DNA from: Candidatus Brachybacter algidus
GTDB taxonomy: Bacteria > Bacteroidota > Bacteroidia > Chitinophagales > Saprospiraceae
Reading direction: 5' to 3'
Assembly: GCA_016711705.1 (NCBI GenBank)
Contig: JADJSK010000016.1
Location: 1 to 64,000 of the forward strand
DNA: 64,000 nucleotides
This document shows positions 41,999-51,609 of this stretch, in pieces. A program made the translations under genes and the position numbers. The notes beneath the pieces were generated by a model, which was not told where the DNA came from, searched no databases, and worked only from the letters and a program-made list of their open reading frames with translations. The first letter of the stretch is position 1, and the number at the start of each line of letters is the position of its first letter.

Positions 41999-42094
41999 CT
42001 ACCGGTTCTTTTTCTTATGACGGTTTTTTCTCAATCTTTTTTTCCTCTTGTGGGTTGCAATCTTGTGTCTTTTACGTTTTTTACCGCAAGGCAT
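41999..42094 (-). CDS. 31-aa highly basic conserved Bacteroidota protein (AURKAIP1/COX24-like, ribosome-associated type)
   Basis: The minus strand encodes MPCGKKRKRHKIATHKRKKR and LRKNRHKKKNR, then stop. About 60% of residues are Lys, Arg or His. Near-identical ~30-aa proteins (MPSGKKRKRHKxATHKRKK...) occur throughout Bacteroidota and resemble the AURKAIP1/COX24 ribosomal-protein group, as I recall. It is too short for usual gene finders. The start is the only ATG in frame. It precedes rng. Confidence 0.8.
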   Translation of the reverse strand: MPCGKKRKRHKIATHKRKKRLRKNRHKKKNR

Positions 42095-42139
42095 ACTCGT
42101 ATTTTTTTTTGTTAATAATATTATTTAATGCTCTCTGAA

Positions 42140-42949
42140 TTAGCCTTTTTGATTACAAAGTTTTGCAATCTCATGTGCTTTTTCATGTTGACCGGCACCT
42201 TCATAAGCCATGCTAAGCAGGCAAGGTGTCTCTCTATTTTTTGGATCTAATTGATAAGACTTTTCCAATCTGGTGATCGCCTTATCCCATTGACCTGTTT
42301 TGATAGCCAGTTCACCCAAAGTATTCATCACTGTGATATTCTCTGGTTCGCTTTTGCTCATATCCAATAGCATCATTATGCCCTTCATCGGATTATCCTT
42401 TGGTGGCGATTCCGCATATATGGTTGCTAGATTGACACGGTGGTTTGTTTCTTTTGGGTCGAGCGAGATAGCATTTTCGAAAGCTTTTACAGCTCTTCCA
42501 ACGCAGAATTCCCTCTCTTTCCCCTCCGGCAAAGCTCTAACTCCGACACCATAAGTGGTACCAGCTATAGACCATGCCTGAGCGCTTCCCTCAATAGTAG
42601 CCACTTGTTGGGCATAATAACCCGCCATTCCGTATCTTTTTTGACTATACCAAACCCCTGATAATCTCTTTAGATTCTCAACGATAAGCGCAGTATCTGT
42701 TCCTTCAGTAAGATGTTCCAATCTTCCAACAAGTTCCAGCGTGTCTTTCGAAGCAGAAGCTCTAGCTTCTTTGACCAGCGTTTCCGGTCCTGTAACTTCT
42801 GTGATCAAAGCTCTTTCCTTATCAAGCTTTGACTTTTTATTTTTGTCTGTCAGACTAAATCCAAAATAAATAATACAGAATAGTAAAGCCGCAGAGGCAA
42901 TTGCGATCCATTTCTGGTATTTAATATTGGAAACAGAACCTTTCGACAT
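42140..42949 (-). CDS. Membrane-anchored TPR protein
   Basis: A 269-aa protein with one N-terminal transmembrane segment (IAIASAALLFCIIYFGFSL) and no lipobox. The remainder has TPR units, e.g. GRAVKAFENAISLDPKETNHRVNLATIYA, TVMNTLGELAIKTGQWDKAITRLEKSYQLDPKNRETPCLLSMAYEGAGQHEKAHEIAK. It begins 1 bp after the HU gene stop, so it is co-transcribed. This HU-TPR arrangement recurs in Bacteroidota. Probably a protein-interaction scaffold. Confidence 0.8.
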   Translation of the reverse strand: MSKGSVSNIKYQKWIAIASAALLFCIIYFGFSLTDKNKKSKLDKERALITEVTGPETLVKEARASASKDTLELVGRLEHLTEGTDTALIVENLKRLSGVWYSQKRYGMAGYYAQQVATIEGSAQAWSIAGTTYGVGVRALPEGKEREFCVGRAVKAFENAISLDPKETNHRVNLATIYAESPPKDNPMKGIMMLLDMSKSEPENITVMNTLGELAIKTGQWDKAITRLEKSYQLDPKNRETPCLLSMAYEGAGQHEKAHEIAKLCNQKG

Positions 42950-42950
42950 A

Positions 42951-43259
42951 CTAATCCTCCTCTACTACAGGCGCTACTAGTACCTTATTCTTAACTTGAT
43001 CAGTAAAAGTTTTAGCCGGCTTGAAAGCAGGAATGAAATGCTCAGGTATTTCTATCGCCTCATTCTTCTTAATGTGACGGCCTATTTTTTTCGCTCTTTT
43101 CTTGATAATAAATGATCCGAAACCACGAACATAAACATTCTCTCCACTAGACAAAGAGTTTTTAATTTCAGTAAAAAAGTGTTCGATCGAGACAAGTACA
43201 TCTACTTTCGGAACTCCTGTTTTTTCTGCAATTGTTGCAACTAAGTCAGCTTTTCTCAT
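42951..43259 (-). CDS. HU/IHF-family DNA-binding protein
   Basis: A 102-aa nucleoid protein. It starts MRKADLVATIAEKTGVPKVDV and has the HU signature GENVYVRGFGSFIIKKRAKKIGRH with the beta-arm IPEHFIPAFKPAKTF. The C-terminal ~12 residues (KNKVLVAPVVEED) are an acidic extension. It bends and packs DNA. First gene of the unit with the TPR gene. Confidence 0.93.
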   Translation of the reverse strand: MRKADLVATIAEKTGVPKVDVLVSIEHFFTEIKNSLSSGENVYVRGFGSFIIKKRAKKIGRHIKKNEAIEIPEHFIPAFKPAKTFTDQVKNKVLVAPVVEED

Positions 43260-43457
43260 TAGACGTTGGTTTATAATAAGTTATGAAATAAAAATGATGC
43301 TTCTCTAAAAGCGTGGCAAATTTCGTATTTTTTATCATTTTAAAAAATTTCTGACTGTTTTTTTTCATAAATAATTGAAATTCATTGAGTAGGAACTTTC
43401 TAATACCCAATTACCACCCACCTCTAAGGCAAGTTTTGGGGTGAAAACATTTTTTTG

Positions 43458-44216
43458 TCAATTGCCGATTTTTGCCTTGTGAAGTTCAGAAACCTTCCTT
43501 TGGATGTCATTTATTTTGTCTTCCAGCAGATTATCTTGTGTATTTTTGACATCATTGAATCCAATATGTGCATGATAAGACCACAATTCCTGAATGTCCG
43601 CATATTCAATGGAATATGGCGTAAATAGTTCATTATCAGATATTGCGATTATGCGGGCTTCGTCCTTTAATGTTTGTAATCTCTTATATACGACGCCATC
43701 TTTGTGTGTGATGACGATGTATGTCTTCCCACTTTTTATCTCTGTCAGCTTTTCTACATATTTACAAATGACGATGGATCCTGATTCTAGTGGTAACATT
43801 GAATCACCACGTATTTCAAATGCTCTGTAGCGGCCACTCTTCATAGAAGGAAAAGAGATCTTAGGGAGATCAGAGATATACTCAGGATCTGACATACCGT
43901 TCATGTAGCCAGCCTCAGCCTTGGTTTCTACTAGTTCGATATTGTTATGGCCATTTCCATCCATCGTCATGGCTAGAATTCTTAAGTTGTTGTCTTTAAA
44001 TACTTCCAAACGCTCCAAACTAACATCCTCTCTGATCAATTGATCTAAAGAAATGGTAAACAATTCAGACATCCGGGTCAGGAGACGCAGGTTTGGCTCT
44101 GTGTTCCCTTTTTCATATTCTGAATAAGTCGTGCGTGGAATTCCAAGTTCCTCAGCAAGTAATTGCTGTGAAAGTTGGCGTCTATGACGGAGATATTTCA
44201 AGTTTAGATGGAACAT
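43458..44216 (-). CDS. XRE-HTH transcriptional regulator with S24/LexA-like peptidase domain
   Basis: A 252-aa repressor. N-terminal HTH (about 1-60): RQLSQQLLAEELGIPRTTYSEYEKGNTEPN. C-terminal S24 fold (about 128-215): RAFEIRGDSMLPLESGSIVICKYV with the Ser of GDSM, and GVVYKRL with the Lys partner. Proteins of this type (CI-like) can be cleaved after DNA damage, but some keep the domain only for dimerisation. A dyad ATTTTAC-N8-GTAAAAT overlaps its own -7 box at 44236-44243, suggesting self-repression. Not part of a visible prophage. Confidence 0.9.
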   Translation of the reverse strand: MFHLNLKYLRHRRQLSQQLLAEELGIPRTTYSEYEKGNTEPNLRLLTRMSELFTISLDQLIREDVSLERLEVFKDNNLRILAMTMDGNGHNNIELVETKAEAGYMNGMSDPEYISDLPKISFPSMKSGRYRAFEIRGDSMLPLESGSIVICKYVEKLTEIKSGKTYIVITHKDGVVYKRLQTLKDEARIIAISDNELFTPYSIEYADIQELWSYHAHIGFNDVKNTQDNLLEDKINDIQRKVSELHKAKIGN

Positions 44217-44229
44217 TTGGTATAAAGTT

Positions 44230-44251
44230 ATTTTACAAAGTTATGTAAAAT
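44230..44251 (-). promoter_or_regulatory. Candidate operator overlapping the S24-regulator promoter
   Basis: A perfect 7-bp dyad, ATTTTAC-AAAGTTAT-GTAAAAT. On the minus strand it contains TAACTTTG, a TAnnTTTG -7 box, 20 bp before the repressor start codon. A symmetric site over the promoter of an HTH gene is the classic layout for autoregulation. Confidence 0.5.
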
Positions 44252-44373
44252 TATCCAAATGACAAATAACACGGCATTTATAGACGGAAAATGCGTAATT
44301 GGATTGAATGGGCTTAAATATTTTTACAAAATCGTTTAATTTTAGTAAGATTGCAAAGTTTAAATGTGAATAT

Positions 44374-45048
44374 ATGATTGAATTATTTGGGGTAAAATTA
44401 GACCAACCTGCAACAGTTGCGACCAATATTGCACTTTTTATCATCTGCACTTATTGCTCTATCTCAGTCATGCGTTCACCTGCCGGTCGGTATGACTTTG
44501 TCAAAAAATACAGTTTATTTCTATTATTTACGGGTATAGCTGCGCTGTTGGGAGGAATCTTTAGTCATGGTTTTAAATATTATTTTGGTCTAAGTTATTC
44601 ATTTCCGGGATGGCTTATAGCATTAGGAGGAGCTTATTATGCCAGTATCGCTGCCTTTAGACATGCTTTAGCAAATGAGCTTTGGCAGGATATAAAGCCA
44701 ACAACAATCAAGATTACAGAGCAAATATTAATGCTGTTATTGATCGTTTTTATGGTACTAACTTACTTTTACATGAATTTCCTGGTTGTTACGATTTACA
44801 CTGCTATATGTATCTCTGTAATAGGATTATATTTAGAAATGAAGATCTTCAGAAAAACACAGAATCGTGGGAGCAAGAATTATATGTGGGGCATAGGAAT
44901 TGGAGTTCTTGTGTTATTTGTGTATATCTTTAAGCTCGGTATTTCACCGGAATTCAATCACAATGACGTGGCTCATATTATCATGATGATATCGATGGTG
45001 GTGTTGATGAAAGGATTTAAAGGGATGTCAGCAGCTAAGTTAACATGA
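44374..45048 (+). CDS. Multi-pass membrane protein of unknown function
   Basis: A 224-aa protein from the start at 44374 (MIELFGVKLDQPATVATNIALF); an upstream in-frame ATG would add a non-hydrophobic leader. It has seven predicted membrane helices. Notable residues: SHGFKYYFG in a loop and the last-helix motif FNHNDVAHIIMMISM, a His-Asp-x-x-His arrangement reminiscent of ceramidase/CREST-type membrane hydrolases. That similarity is weak and the function is not assigned. Transcribed divergently from the S24 regulator. Confidence 0.65.
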   Translation: MIELFGVKLDQPATVATNIALFIICTYCSISVMRSPAGRYDFVKKYSLFLLFTGIAALLGGIFSHGFKYYFGLSYSFPGWLIALGGAYYASIAAFRHALANELWQDIKPTTIKITEQILMLLLIVFMVLTYFYMNFLVVTIYTAICISVIGLYLEMKIFRKTQNRGSKNYMWGIGIGVLVLFVYIFKLGISPEFNHNDVAHIIMMISMVVLMKGFKGMSAAKLT

Positions 45049-45076
45049 TCATTATCTCTTCAATAATAATAAAAGT

Positions 45077-46015
45077 ATGCTGGTAGTAGATCAGGAATAT
45101 GTGGAAAGGCTGAAGAAGGAGCAGAAGAAAAAGCCAAGACTTAGCACGCTTTATGGAATGGATCGTATTTTCAGATTGGTATATAAAATTCCTTTTTACA
45201 TTCCAGTTGCACAATGCTGTCTTCTGGAACATGGCGTCAACTTTCAGTTTTCATTATTCTTTGAAAGATTAAAATCAAGTAAAAATGAATTAATTTTCCT
45301 TGACAATTCTCATAGAGTTAATGAATTTGAAAAACAGACTGAAAACCAAGCTTATGCCATCGGGCCATTATACCCGAAGTACAGGAGGTTTAAAAATATT
45401 GTTCCAAAGCTTGATAGAAAGGGCACTTTAGCTTTTCCCTCTCATTCCTCAAGCCAGTTTGATTTTAGTGAAGGGTATTCAAAGTATGCGGAGGATTTAA
45501 AAAAACTTCCTGATGAATTTCAACCAGTTACGATTTGTCTTTATTATTATGACATTCTACAAGGCCACCACCAGACATTTACGGATGCAGGCTTCACTGT
45601 AATAACTAATGGATATGTTGGCGATGCAGGCTTTGTTGATAGGCTTTACGACCATATTTCTTCCTTTCAATATATCACCAGCAATCATACTGGTTCTTAT
45701 TCCTTCTATGCGCTGGAAATGGGTATACCCTTTTTTTTATATGGTGATGATATTGACAATCAATTACTTAAGTTCGGCACATTAAATGGTATTGATATGG
45801 GGAAATACCTGGAAGAGGATTTTTTAAAAAACTTTACAGCAAATTTAAACTTCGATTTGAACAATCCTGTCACTGTAACATCTCAACTTAAAGAATGTAT
45901 AGCTTATATACAGGATGAAAATAATCAACTTGATCCATTAATTGTGCAGAAACTTGTAAAGAGAAATTGGTGGAAATTAATCCTGAAAAAGGGACTTAGC
46001 TATCTGAATGGATGA
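45077..46015 (+). CDS. Glycosyl/capsular-type transferase-like protein (GT-B C-terminal half pattern)
   Basis: A 312-aa cytosolic protein with no membrane segment. The C-terminal part, YYYDILQGHHQTFTDAGFTVITNGYVGD, DRLYDHISSFQYITSNHTGSYSFYALEMGIPFFLYGDD, follows the GT-B nucleotide-sugar pocket layout (N-H-T-G-S...E-x-G-I-P) seen in sialyl- and capsule polysaccharide synthases. The N-terminus is unlike known enzymes. The gene lies 28 bp after the membrane-protein gene and 36 bp before comF. Substrate unknown. Confidence 0.6.
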   Translation: MLVVDQEYVERLKKEQKKKPRLSTLYGMDRIFRLVYKIPFYIPVAQCCLLEHGVNFQFSLFFERLKSSKNELIFLDNSHRVNEFEKQTENQAYAIGPLYPKYRRFKNIVPKLDRKGTLAFPSHSSSQFDFSEGYSKYAEDLKKLPDEFQPVTICLYYYDILQGHHQTFTDAGFTVITNGYVGDAGFVDRLYDHISSFQYITSNHTGSYSFYALEMGIPFFLYGDDIDNQLLKFGTLNGIDMGKYLEEDFLKNFTANLNFDLNNPVTVTSQLKECIAYIQDENNQLDPLIVQKLVKRNWWKLILKKGLSYLNG

Positions 46016-46024
46016 AAAGTTTTT

Positions 46025-46032
46025 TATCTTTG
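46025..46032 (+). promoter_or_regulatory. Bacteroidota -7 box upstream of the ComF gene
   Basis: TATCTTTG matches TAnnTTTG and lies 19 bp before the ATG of the ComF-family gene, just past the stop of the transferase-like gene. No TTG element is clear upstream. Confidence 0.45.
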
Positions 46033-46051
46033 GAAACCTAAAATCACCAAT

Positions 46052-46744
46052 ATGAAGTTTCTAAAATATATTCTTGAGATCCTATTTCCTGTTAGTTGTG
46101 TCTCTTGTGGGGCTTCGATCAATGATGAGAAAAACCTTTTTTGTGCCAAATGTCTTACAGAAACAGTATTTACATCCTATCCATCAGTATTGAAAAATGA
46201 AATGGTAGATAGACTGGTGTCTATAGGAGGCCTTAAAGCAGCTTACGCCCCGCTATATTTCAAAAAAGATGCGCCTGTTAAAAATGTTTTTTATAAAATC
46301 AAATATGGCAATAGGCCCGATGTTGCCCAAAAAATGGCTGAATTTGCAACTGAAAAGTTTATGAAAATTCTCCCGGTCGACCTGAAATTAGACGGCGTTT
46401 GCTATGTTCCAATCCACAAAATAAAATTATCAAAACGTGGTTATAATCAAAGTGCTATAATAGCTAAGGTTGTGGCGGATAAACTTGAATTACCTTTGGT
46501 TCATGTGCTTGAAAGATCATCAAATATTGAAACACAAACTCATTTTGGACGAATAGACAGGTTGAAAAATCAGGAAGGTACGATTGTTGCATCTAAGAAT
46601 GTTATTAGACATAAGCACCTATTAATCATTGATGACATTTTAACGACAGGAGCGACGATAGAAACATGTTATGATGCTCTTAGATTATCCAATCCGGATT
46701 GTTTGATCTCTATCCTTACCTTGGCGGTGACTGATAGTTGGTAA
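46052..46744 (+). CDS. ComF-family phosphoribosyltransferase
   Basis: A 230-aa protein. An N-terminal zinc finger (CVSCGASINDEKNLFCAKC, residues about 13-31) leads into the PRTase fold: GVCYVPIHKIKLSKRGYNQSAII, then HLLIIDDILTTGATIETC, the PRPP-binding loop. ComF proteins are needed for DNA transformation in competent bacteria, and homologues occur widely with less clear roles. Convergent with the T9SS cargo gene whose stop abuts at 46745. Confidence 0.9.
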   Translation: MKFLKYILEILFPVSCVSCGASINDEKNLFCAKCLTETVFTSYPSVLKNEMVDRLVSIGGLKAAYAPLYFKKDAPVKNVFYKIKYGNRPDVAQKMAEFATEKFMKILPVDLKLDGVCYVPIHKIKLSKRGYNQSAIIAKVVADKLELPLVHVLERSSNIETQTHFGRIDRLKNQEGTIVASKNVIRHKHLLIIDDILTTGATIETCYDALRLSNPDCLISILTLAVTDSW

Positions 46745-48693
46745 TTACCTTATGAGTATCACATCTCCATATTTGAAAAATGGTACATGATTATTACAAA
46801 AACCTCTAACCATATAAACATAAACTCCAGTAGCAGCATCTTGATCTTTGAATCTTCCATCCCATTTAGGATTTGGTTCATTAGAAGAAAATAATACCGC
46901 TCCCCATCGATTAAATATATACATCTGGCTGATTGTGACATTTTTCCTTTCCACCTCAAAATAGTCATTAATCTGATCTCCATTTGGCGTGAAGACATTC
47001 GGAATGTAATATCTGCCGCATACTCCATTTTCACACAATTCTTCATCCTTCATCGAAATACGGATCGTCAATGTACTGTCACATCCTGAATCAGAAAGAA
47101 TTACCTGGGAGTATGTACCGTCATTTGTATAATTTTCCTGACCAATTTTGACTGATTCTCCGGCACATAATTCGGTTTCAACAAAGCTTTCCTTAACATC
47201 CAACAGTCTGACAGAAATATTCAAAATACTATCACAACCAGTGCTGGAAGTAAGTATTTGATTATCATTGAATGATGAATTATACACCTTATTACCTATC
47301 CTAATCGAATCACCATAGCAGACCTCAGCATTAATCTGGGCGGTAATCAATGATCTTACATTGATGTCAATCTTAATTAGAGTATCACATGGTCCATTTG
47401 AAGGTATTGTGTCAAGATATACTCCTGATGTAGAATAATTTGTCCCCATGATTTCAATGGATTCTCCAAAACATATTCTTTCATTTATATACTTTAGGAT
47501 AAACTCGGAACTCCCTGTTACTTCGAAGTTAAAGGGGATTGATTCGCATCCGTCTTCATCAATCGCAATTATTGAATGGGGCCCATTATTTAAATTATCG
47601 AAGAAATTATTTGTTGTAAATACTCCATTGTCTAATGAAAACTTCACGCCATTCCCCCCATTCGATACAGACATCTTTATGAATGTGCTTTCATCACCAC
47701 ATTCCTTGAGATTATCCAACTCGTCAATCACCAGCAATGGCGCAGTGCCTTTATCTTCAATTAGAATTTCCACATTCTGCTCGCAACCCATTTTGTCTTT
47801 TACGACTACGTTGTGGAGGCCAGGATCAATGTCGTTAAATATACCATTTGTCTGCGAAATTCCATTAAATTCATATATATATGTAGCGGTGCCACCAGAG
47901 GCAAATACTGTAAAGCTGCCTTTTTCTCACAAGTAGAATTGAATACTTCATTTACCAGCAATTTCAAATCAGTAGTACTATATTCTATTTCAAGATTGGT
48001 ACATATCCAACCAAAATTAACACCACATCCTCCTGAGTTAAGGTTTTCAATGGCTATGACATTAACACCCTGCTCCAAAAAGGATGCTATGTCAGCGACT
48101 TCTACCACATTAAATCCCCTGCTATTAAATTTAGTTGCGGGAGGATTCACAGCAGAATAAATACCTGATTTGCCACAAACCTGATCACAATCAATAGTAG
48201 AACCTTCATAATCATAAAAGCCACTTTGAGATACTACCTGATTTCCATTGATATAAATTCTACAAGAATTATCAGTAGCATATCTTATCGTCGCACTTGT
48301 TATATTTATGCAATTATCCAGAGAGAAGGTGTTTCTAAAATTGTAAGTGCTTGGCTCATTAATAGGTTCAAAGTAGTTGCAGAGGTTTTCTGTGATCCAT
48401 ATAGGGATTGCACTATTACCAATTTGACCAACAATAAAAGTTTGAGTTCCCGCCAAGGCACCTTTTTTTACATCAAACGTCCAATCCGAATTTAAAAGCC
48501 CAGTAGATTTATTAACCAACCAGTCTGTATTTGAAGGTTTGGGATTCGTTGGATATGGTTGCTTGACTTTTGTAATAGCCCAGTTTTTGTTGAGTCCTGT
48601 TGTTTGAATCAACTTACTTTGGGTAAAAGCAAGATTTTTGCTCAATAAAAAGAATAATAAAAGAAGGCTTTTTAGAAATTTATAAACTGGCAT
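46745..48693 (-). CDS. T9SS type B surface protein, split by a one-base frameshift
   Basis: Frame 1 (48693-47921) has a signal peptide (LLLLFFLLSKNLAF) and an N-terminal ~250-aa domain (ENLCNYFEPINEPSTYNFRNTFSL, CRIYINGNQV, GVNVIAIENLNSGGCGVNFGW). Frame 2 has repeats of C-x-G-(D/E)-S-(I/V)...CD(T/S) and the C-terminal gliding-motility domain (NVFTPNGDQINDYFEV, IFNRWGAVLF). Adding one A to the A5 run (T5 at 47921-47925 on the plus strand) joins them as CEKKGSFTVFASGGTATYIYEF, aligning with the paralogue at 48772-50607. The restored protein is ~648 aa. Likely a sequence error. Function unknown; probably an adhesin or sugar-binding surface protein. Confidence 0.85.
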
Positions 48694-48771
48694 TATTCTT
48701 TAAGTTGGTAATTTGAATTTAAGAACTACTTCTTTGCAAATATAATTTATAATAAATTTTTTCGTAAATAA

Positions 48772-50607
48772 TTATCTCATCACAGTCACACTTCCGGATC
48801 TCAGAAATGGAATCCCATTGACACACACGCCTTTAAGGATATAGACATATGCACCGGGCATTACCACTTGCCCATTGACAGAGCCATCCCAACTGAACTC
48901 CGGACCATTTGAATCAAAGATCATAGCACCCCATCTGTTAAATATTGAAAGTTGACCTACTTTGATATAGTAAGCATCTGCTTTAAATACATCATTTATT
49001 CCATCATCATTTGGTGAAAAAACGTTGGGAATAAAAAAGTCACATCCTGACGCAGCACATAGTTTTTCATCCTTTTCATCTATTCTGATATAGATCGTGC
49101 TGTAGCATCCAAACTTATCGATGATATGCTGTGAATAATTACCCGACTCCGCATAAATCGTCCCGTTTAAATCAATGGTATCACCAGGACAGATCTCGTA
49201 AGAAAGTTCCTTTTCTTTCAATTCAGCTATTCTCAGGTCGATACGGTGTATTGTATCACAACGACTTCCCGCCATTTCTGTGGTATCTGATATAATTTGA
49301 GATCGATCATACAATTTACCAAATAACAGAATTTGTTCACCATGACAAAGATTAATCACTTCATTTTTGACGATTTTTCCTTCGTCAAAAAAGATCTCAA
49401 ATTCATATGGCTTTGTATTACAACCAAACTCATTTATGCCAATTACTTTGTGGACTCCCGGCAAAAGATCTGTGAACAAAGATTGATCTAAATAGGGCCC
49501 ATCATCAATTGAATACTGAATGTCATAACCTTTGTCCTTGGGATTCAAAGTGATGGAAGCGGTCGTGTCAAAACAATCTGTGCTTATGTCAATATCCTCA
49601 ACCACCAGTTCCGGCAATACCTTCCAATTTTGGACGGTCACTGCGACTTTTTCCTCACATCCTGTGGCGTCTTCTACTACGACGTAATAATCTCCTGCCG
49701 AAAGATCTTTATATTTTCCATTATTCTGACTAATACTCCCAAGTCTAAAGATGTAGGGACCTATACCACCGGTAGGCACTACTTCAAAACTACCATCATG
49801 ACTGCAATCTTGATGAACAAGATTATCTATTTGCGTAGTAATAAGACTTCCGGTGTATTGGATCTCCATGTTGGCACACACCCATGCATAGTTGGTTTCA
49901 CATCCACCGGTATTAAGATTTTCAATTGCTATGACATTGATGCCTGTTTGCAGGTAGTCCTTGACATCGGCTATTTCAAGAATGTTGACACCCTGACTGT
50001 TAAACATAAAAGCAGGTGGGTTTTCAACATAGACAGAGCTATACACCCCGCATATCTGCTGACACTGACTAATACTGCCTGGGAAATCTATCAAACCGCC
50101 GGACCTTTCAATTTGCTTTCCATTGATATAGAATCTACAAATATTGTCCGTGGTAAATAGTAAAATTGCCGATTTGATGTCAATGCAATCTGAAAGATAG
50201 AATGTCTTTCTGAAATTATAGGTACTTGCTTTGCTGGGGGCATCGTACAGGTAGTTGCAGAGATTTTCAGCGATCCAAATAGGCTTAGCTTTATTACCTA
50301 CATTCTGAACGGGAATTATTTGGTCAAGTGTAATATTGGCAAGAACTACTTTATCCGTCCATTGATCATTAAGTACATCTGGAGTTTTATTGATGAGCCA
50401 GTCAGTATTAGGTGGTAGTGGGTTGGTAGGATAGGGCTGATTTTTCTTAGTAATGGTCCAACCTTTATCAACTCCGGTAGTAAGAATCAATTTACTTTGA
50501 CCATAGACAAAAGAGGAGCTACAAAGAATCAGAGATACTAACAGGTACTTCCAATTGTAATTTCTAAATTTATTAATAATGAATGTATGTAATCTATTGC
50601 TCTTCAA
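48772..50607 (-). CDS. T9SS type B surface protein, paralogue of the 46745 gene
   Basis: A 611-aa exported protein with a signal peptide (LLVSLILCSSSFVYG). The N-terminal domain (TTGVDKGWTITKKNQPYPTN, ENLCNYLYDAPSKASTYNFRKTFYL, CRFYINGKQIE, GINVIAIENLNTGGCETNYAW) is ~55-60% like that of its downstream neighbour by eye, so the pair arose by tandem duplication. A middle PKD/SprB-like stretch (GGIGPYIFRLGSISQNNGKYKDLSAGDYYVVVEDATGC) is followed by Cys-containing repeats and the C-terminal sorting domain (NVFSPNDDGINDVFK, IFNRWGAMIF). Exported by T9SS. Ligand unknown. Confidence 0.9.
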   Translation of the reverse strand: MKSNRLHTFIINKFRNYNWKYLLVSLILCSSSFVYGQSKLILTTGVDKGWTITKKNQPYPTNPLPPNTDWLINKTPDVLNDQWTDKVVLANITLDQIIPVQNVGNKAKPIWIAENLCNYLYDAPSKASTYNFRKTFYLSDCIDIKSAILLFTTDNICRFYINGKQIERSGGLIDFPGSISQCQQICGVYSSVYVENPPAFMFNSQGVNILEIADVKDYLQTGINVIAIENLNTGGCETNYAWVCANMEIQYTGSLITTQIDNLVHQDCSHDGSFEVVPTGGIGPYIFRLGSISQNNGKYKDLSAGDYYVVVEDATGCEEKVAVTVQNWKVLPELVVEDIDISTDCFDTTASITLNPKDKGYDIQYSIDDGPYLDQSLFTDLLPGVHKVIGINEFGCNTKPYEFEIFFDEGKIVKNEVINLCHGEQILLFGKLYDRSQIISDTTEMAGSRCDTIHRIDLRIAELKEKELSYEICPGDTIDLNGTIYAESGNYSQHIIDKFGCYSTIYIRIDEKDEKLCAASGCDFFIPNVFSPNDDGINDVFKADAYYIKVGQLSIFNRWGAMIFDSNGPEFSWDGSVNGQVVMPGAYVYILKGVCVNGIPFLRSGSVTVMR

Positions 50608-50634
50608 GTAATTGTAAAGATAATAAATATCTTA

Positions 50635-51609
50635 TCAATTCTCCCTATTAGTCACATAATCGATTAGCTCAACGAGTGATTTACTAGCGTCATTATCTGC
50701 TAACGTTTTAAGAAGGTCAATGGCTTCCCTGCAATAGTCCATCATACGAGATTCAGCATATTGAAGACCGCCGCTGGCGTGAACGAAACTTATCACCTCC
50801 TTCACGCTTTTCTGATCCTTACTGTGGTTTTTGATCAAATTAATGATGTGCTTTTTTGTAGGGCGATCAGTGTTTTGTAAGGCATAGATAAGCGGCAACG
50901 TCATCTTTTTCTCTTTAATATCTATACCCAGCGGTTTTCCAACATCCTGTGTGCCATAATCGAACAAGTCATCTTTGATCTGGAAGGCAATACCAACCTT
51001 CTCTCCGAAAACTCTGAATTGTTCAGAAACTTCCGGGCTGACACCGGCCGACACGGCACCTGCTTCACAGGCAGCAGCTATTAAAGAAGCTGTTTTCTGT
51101 CTGATTATATCAAAATAAACCGCTTCCTGAATGTCAAGTTTACGTGCTTTTTCGATCTGCATGAGCTCACCTTCACTCATTTCTTTTACCGCCCGGGACA
51201 AAATCCTCAGCAATGAAAATTCGTTATTATTTACGGCCAATAGTAGACCTTGAGACAAAAGATAATCTCCGACAAGAACGGCGATCTTATTCTTCCAAAG
51301 TGCATTAATACTGAAGAACCCTCTGCGCTCTAGGCTTTCATCTACGACATCATCATGCACCAAAGTGGCCGTATGGAGCAATTCTACCAGTGATGCTGCA
51401 TTGTAAGTGGCCTCCGTGGTGCCTCCGGCTGCTTTGGCACTGAGAAATACAAAGATAGGGCGCATTTGCTTACCCTTCCGCTGGACGATATAAAACATGA
51501 TCTTGTCCAACAGGGCAACATTGCTTTTCATAGCCTTGCGGAAATGCTTTTCGAAGCGCTCCAGCTCTTCTTTTACAGGTTGCTTTATCTGATCTAATTG
51601 TTTCGACAT
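50635..51609 (-). CDS. Polyprenyl diphosphate synthase (trans-isoprenyl)
   Basis: A 324-aa enzyme with the two Asp-rich motifs of trans-prenyltransferases: LVHDDVVDESLERRG (about 88-102) and FQIKDDLFDYG (about 214-224). GKQMRPIFVFLSA near residue 55 binds the homoallylic substrate. It elongates farnesyl diphosphate to a long-chain product, most likely the quinone side-chain precursor (IspB/octaprenyl-type). Ends 27 bp upstream of the paralogous surface-protein gene. The 5' side faces a 530-bp repeat-rich gap. Confidence 0.92.
   Translation of the reverse strand: MSKQLDQIKQPVKEELERFEKHFRKAMKSNVALLDKIMFYIVQRKGKQMRPIFVFLSAKAAGGTTEATYNAASLVELLHTATLVHDDVVDESLERRGFFSINALWKNKIAVLVGDYLLSQGLLLAVNNNEFSLLRILSRAVKEMSEGELMQIEKARKLDIQEAVYFDIIRQKTASLIAAACEAGAVSAGVSPEVSEQFRVFGEKVGIAFQIKDDLFDYGTQDVGKPLGIDIKEKKMTLPLIYALQNTDRPTKKHIINLIKNHSKDQKSVKEVISFVHASGGLQYAESRMMDYCREAIDLLKTLADNDASKSLVELIDYVTNREN

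Noticed and set aside
43458..44216. Prophage repressor region
   Set aside because: No integrase, phage structural genes or att-like repeats are near the S24 regulator.
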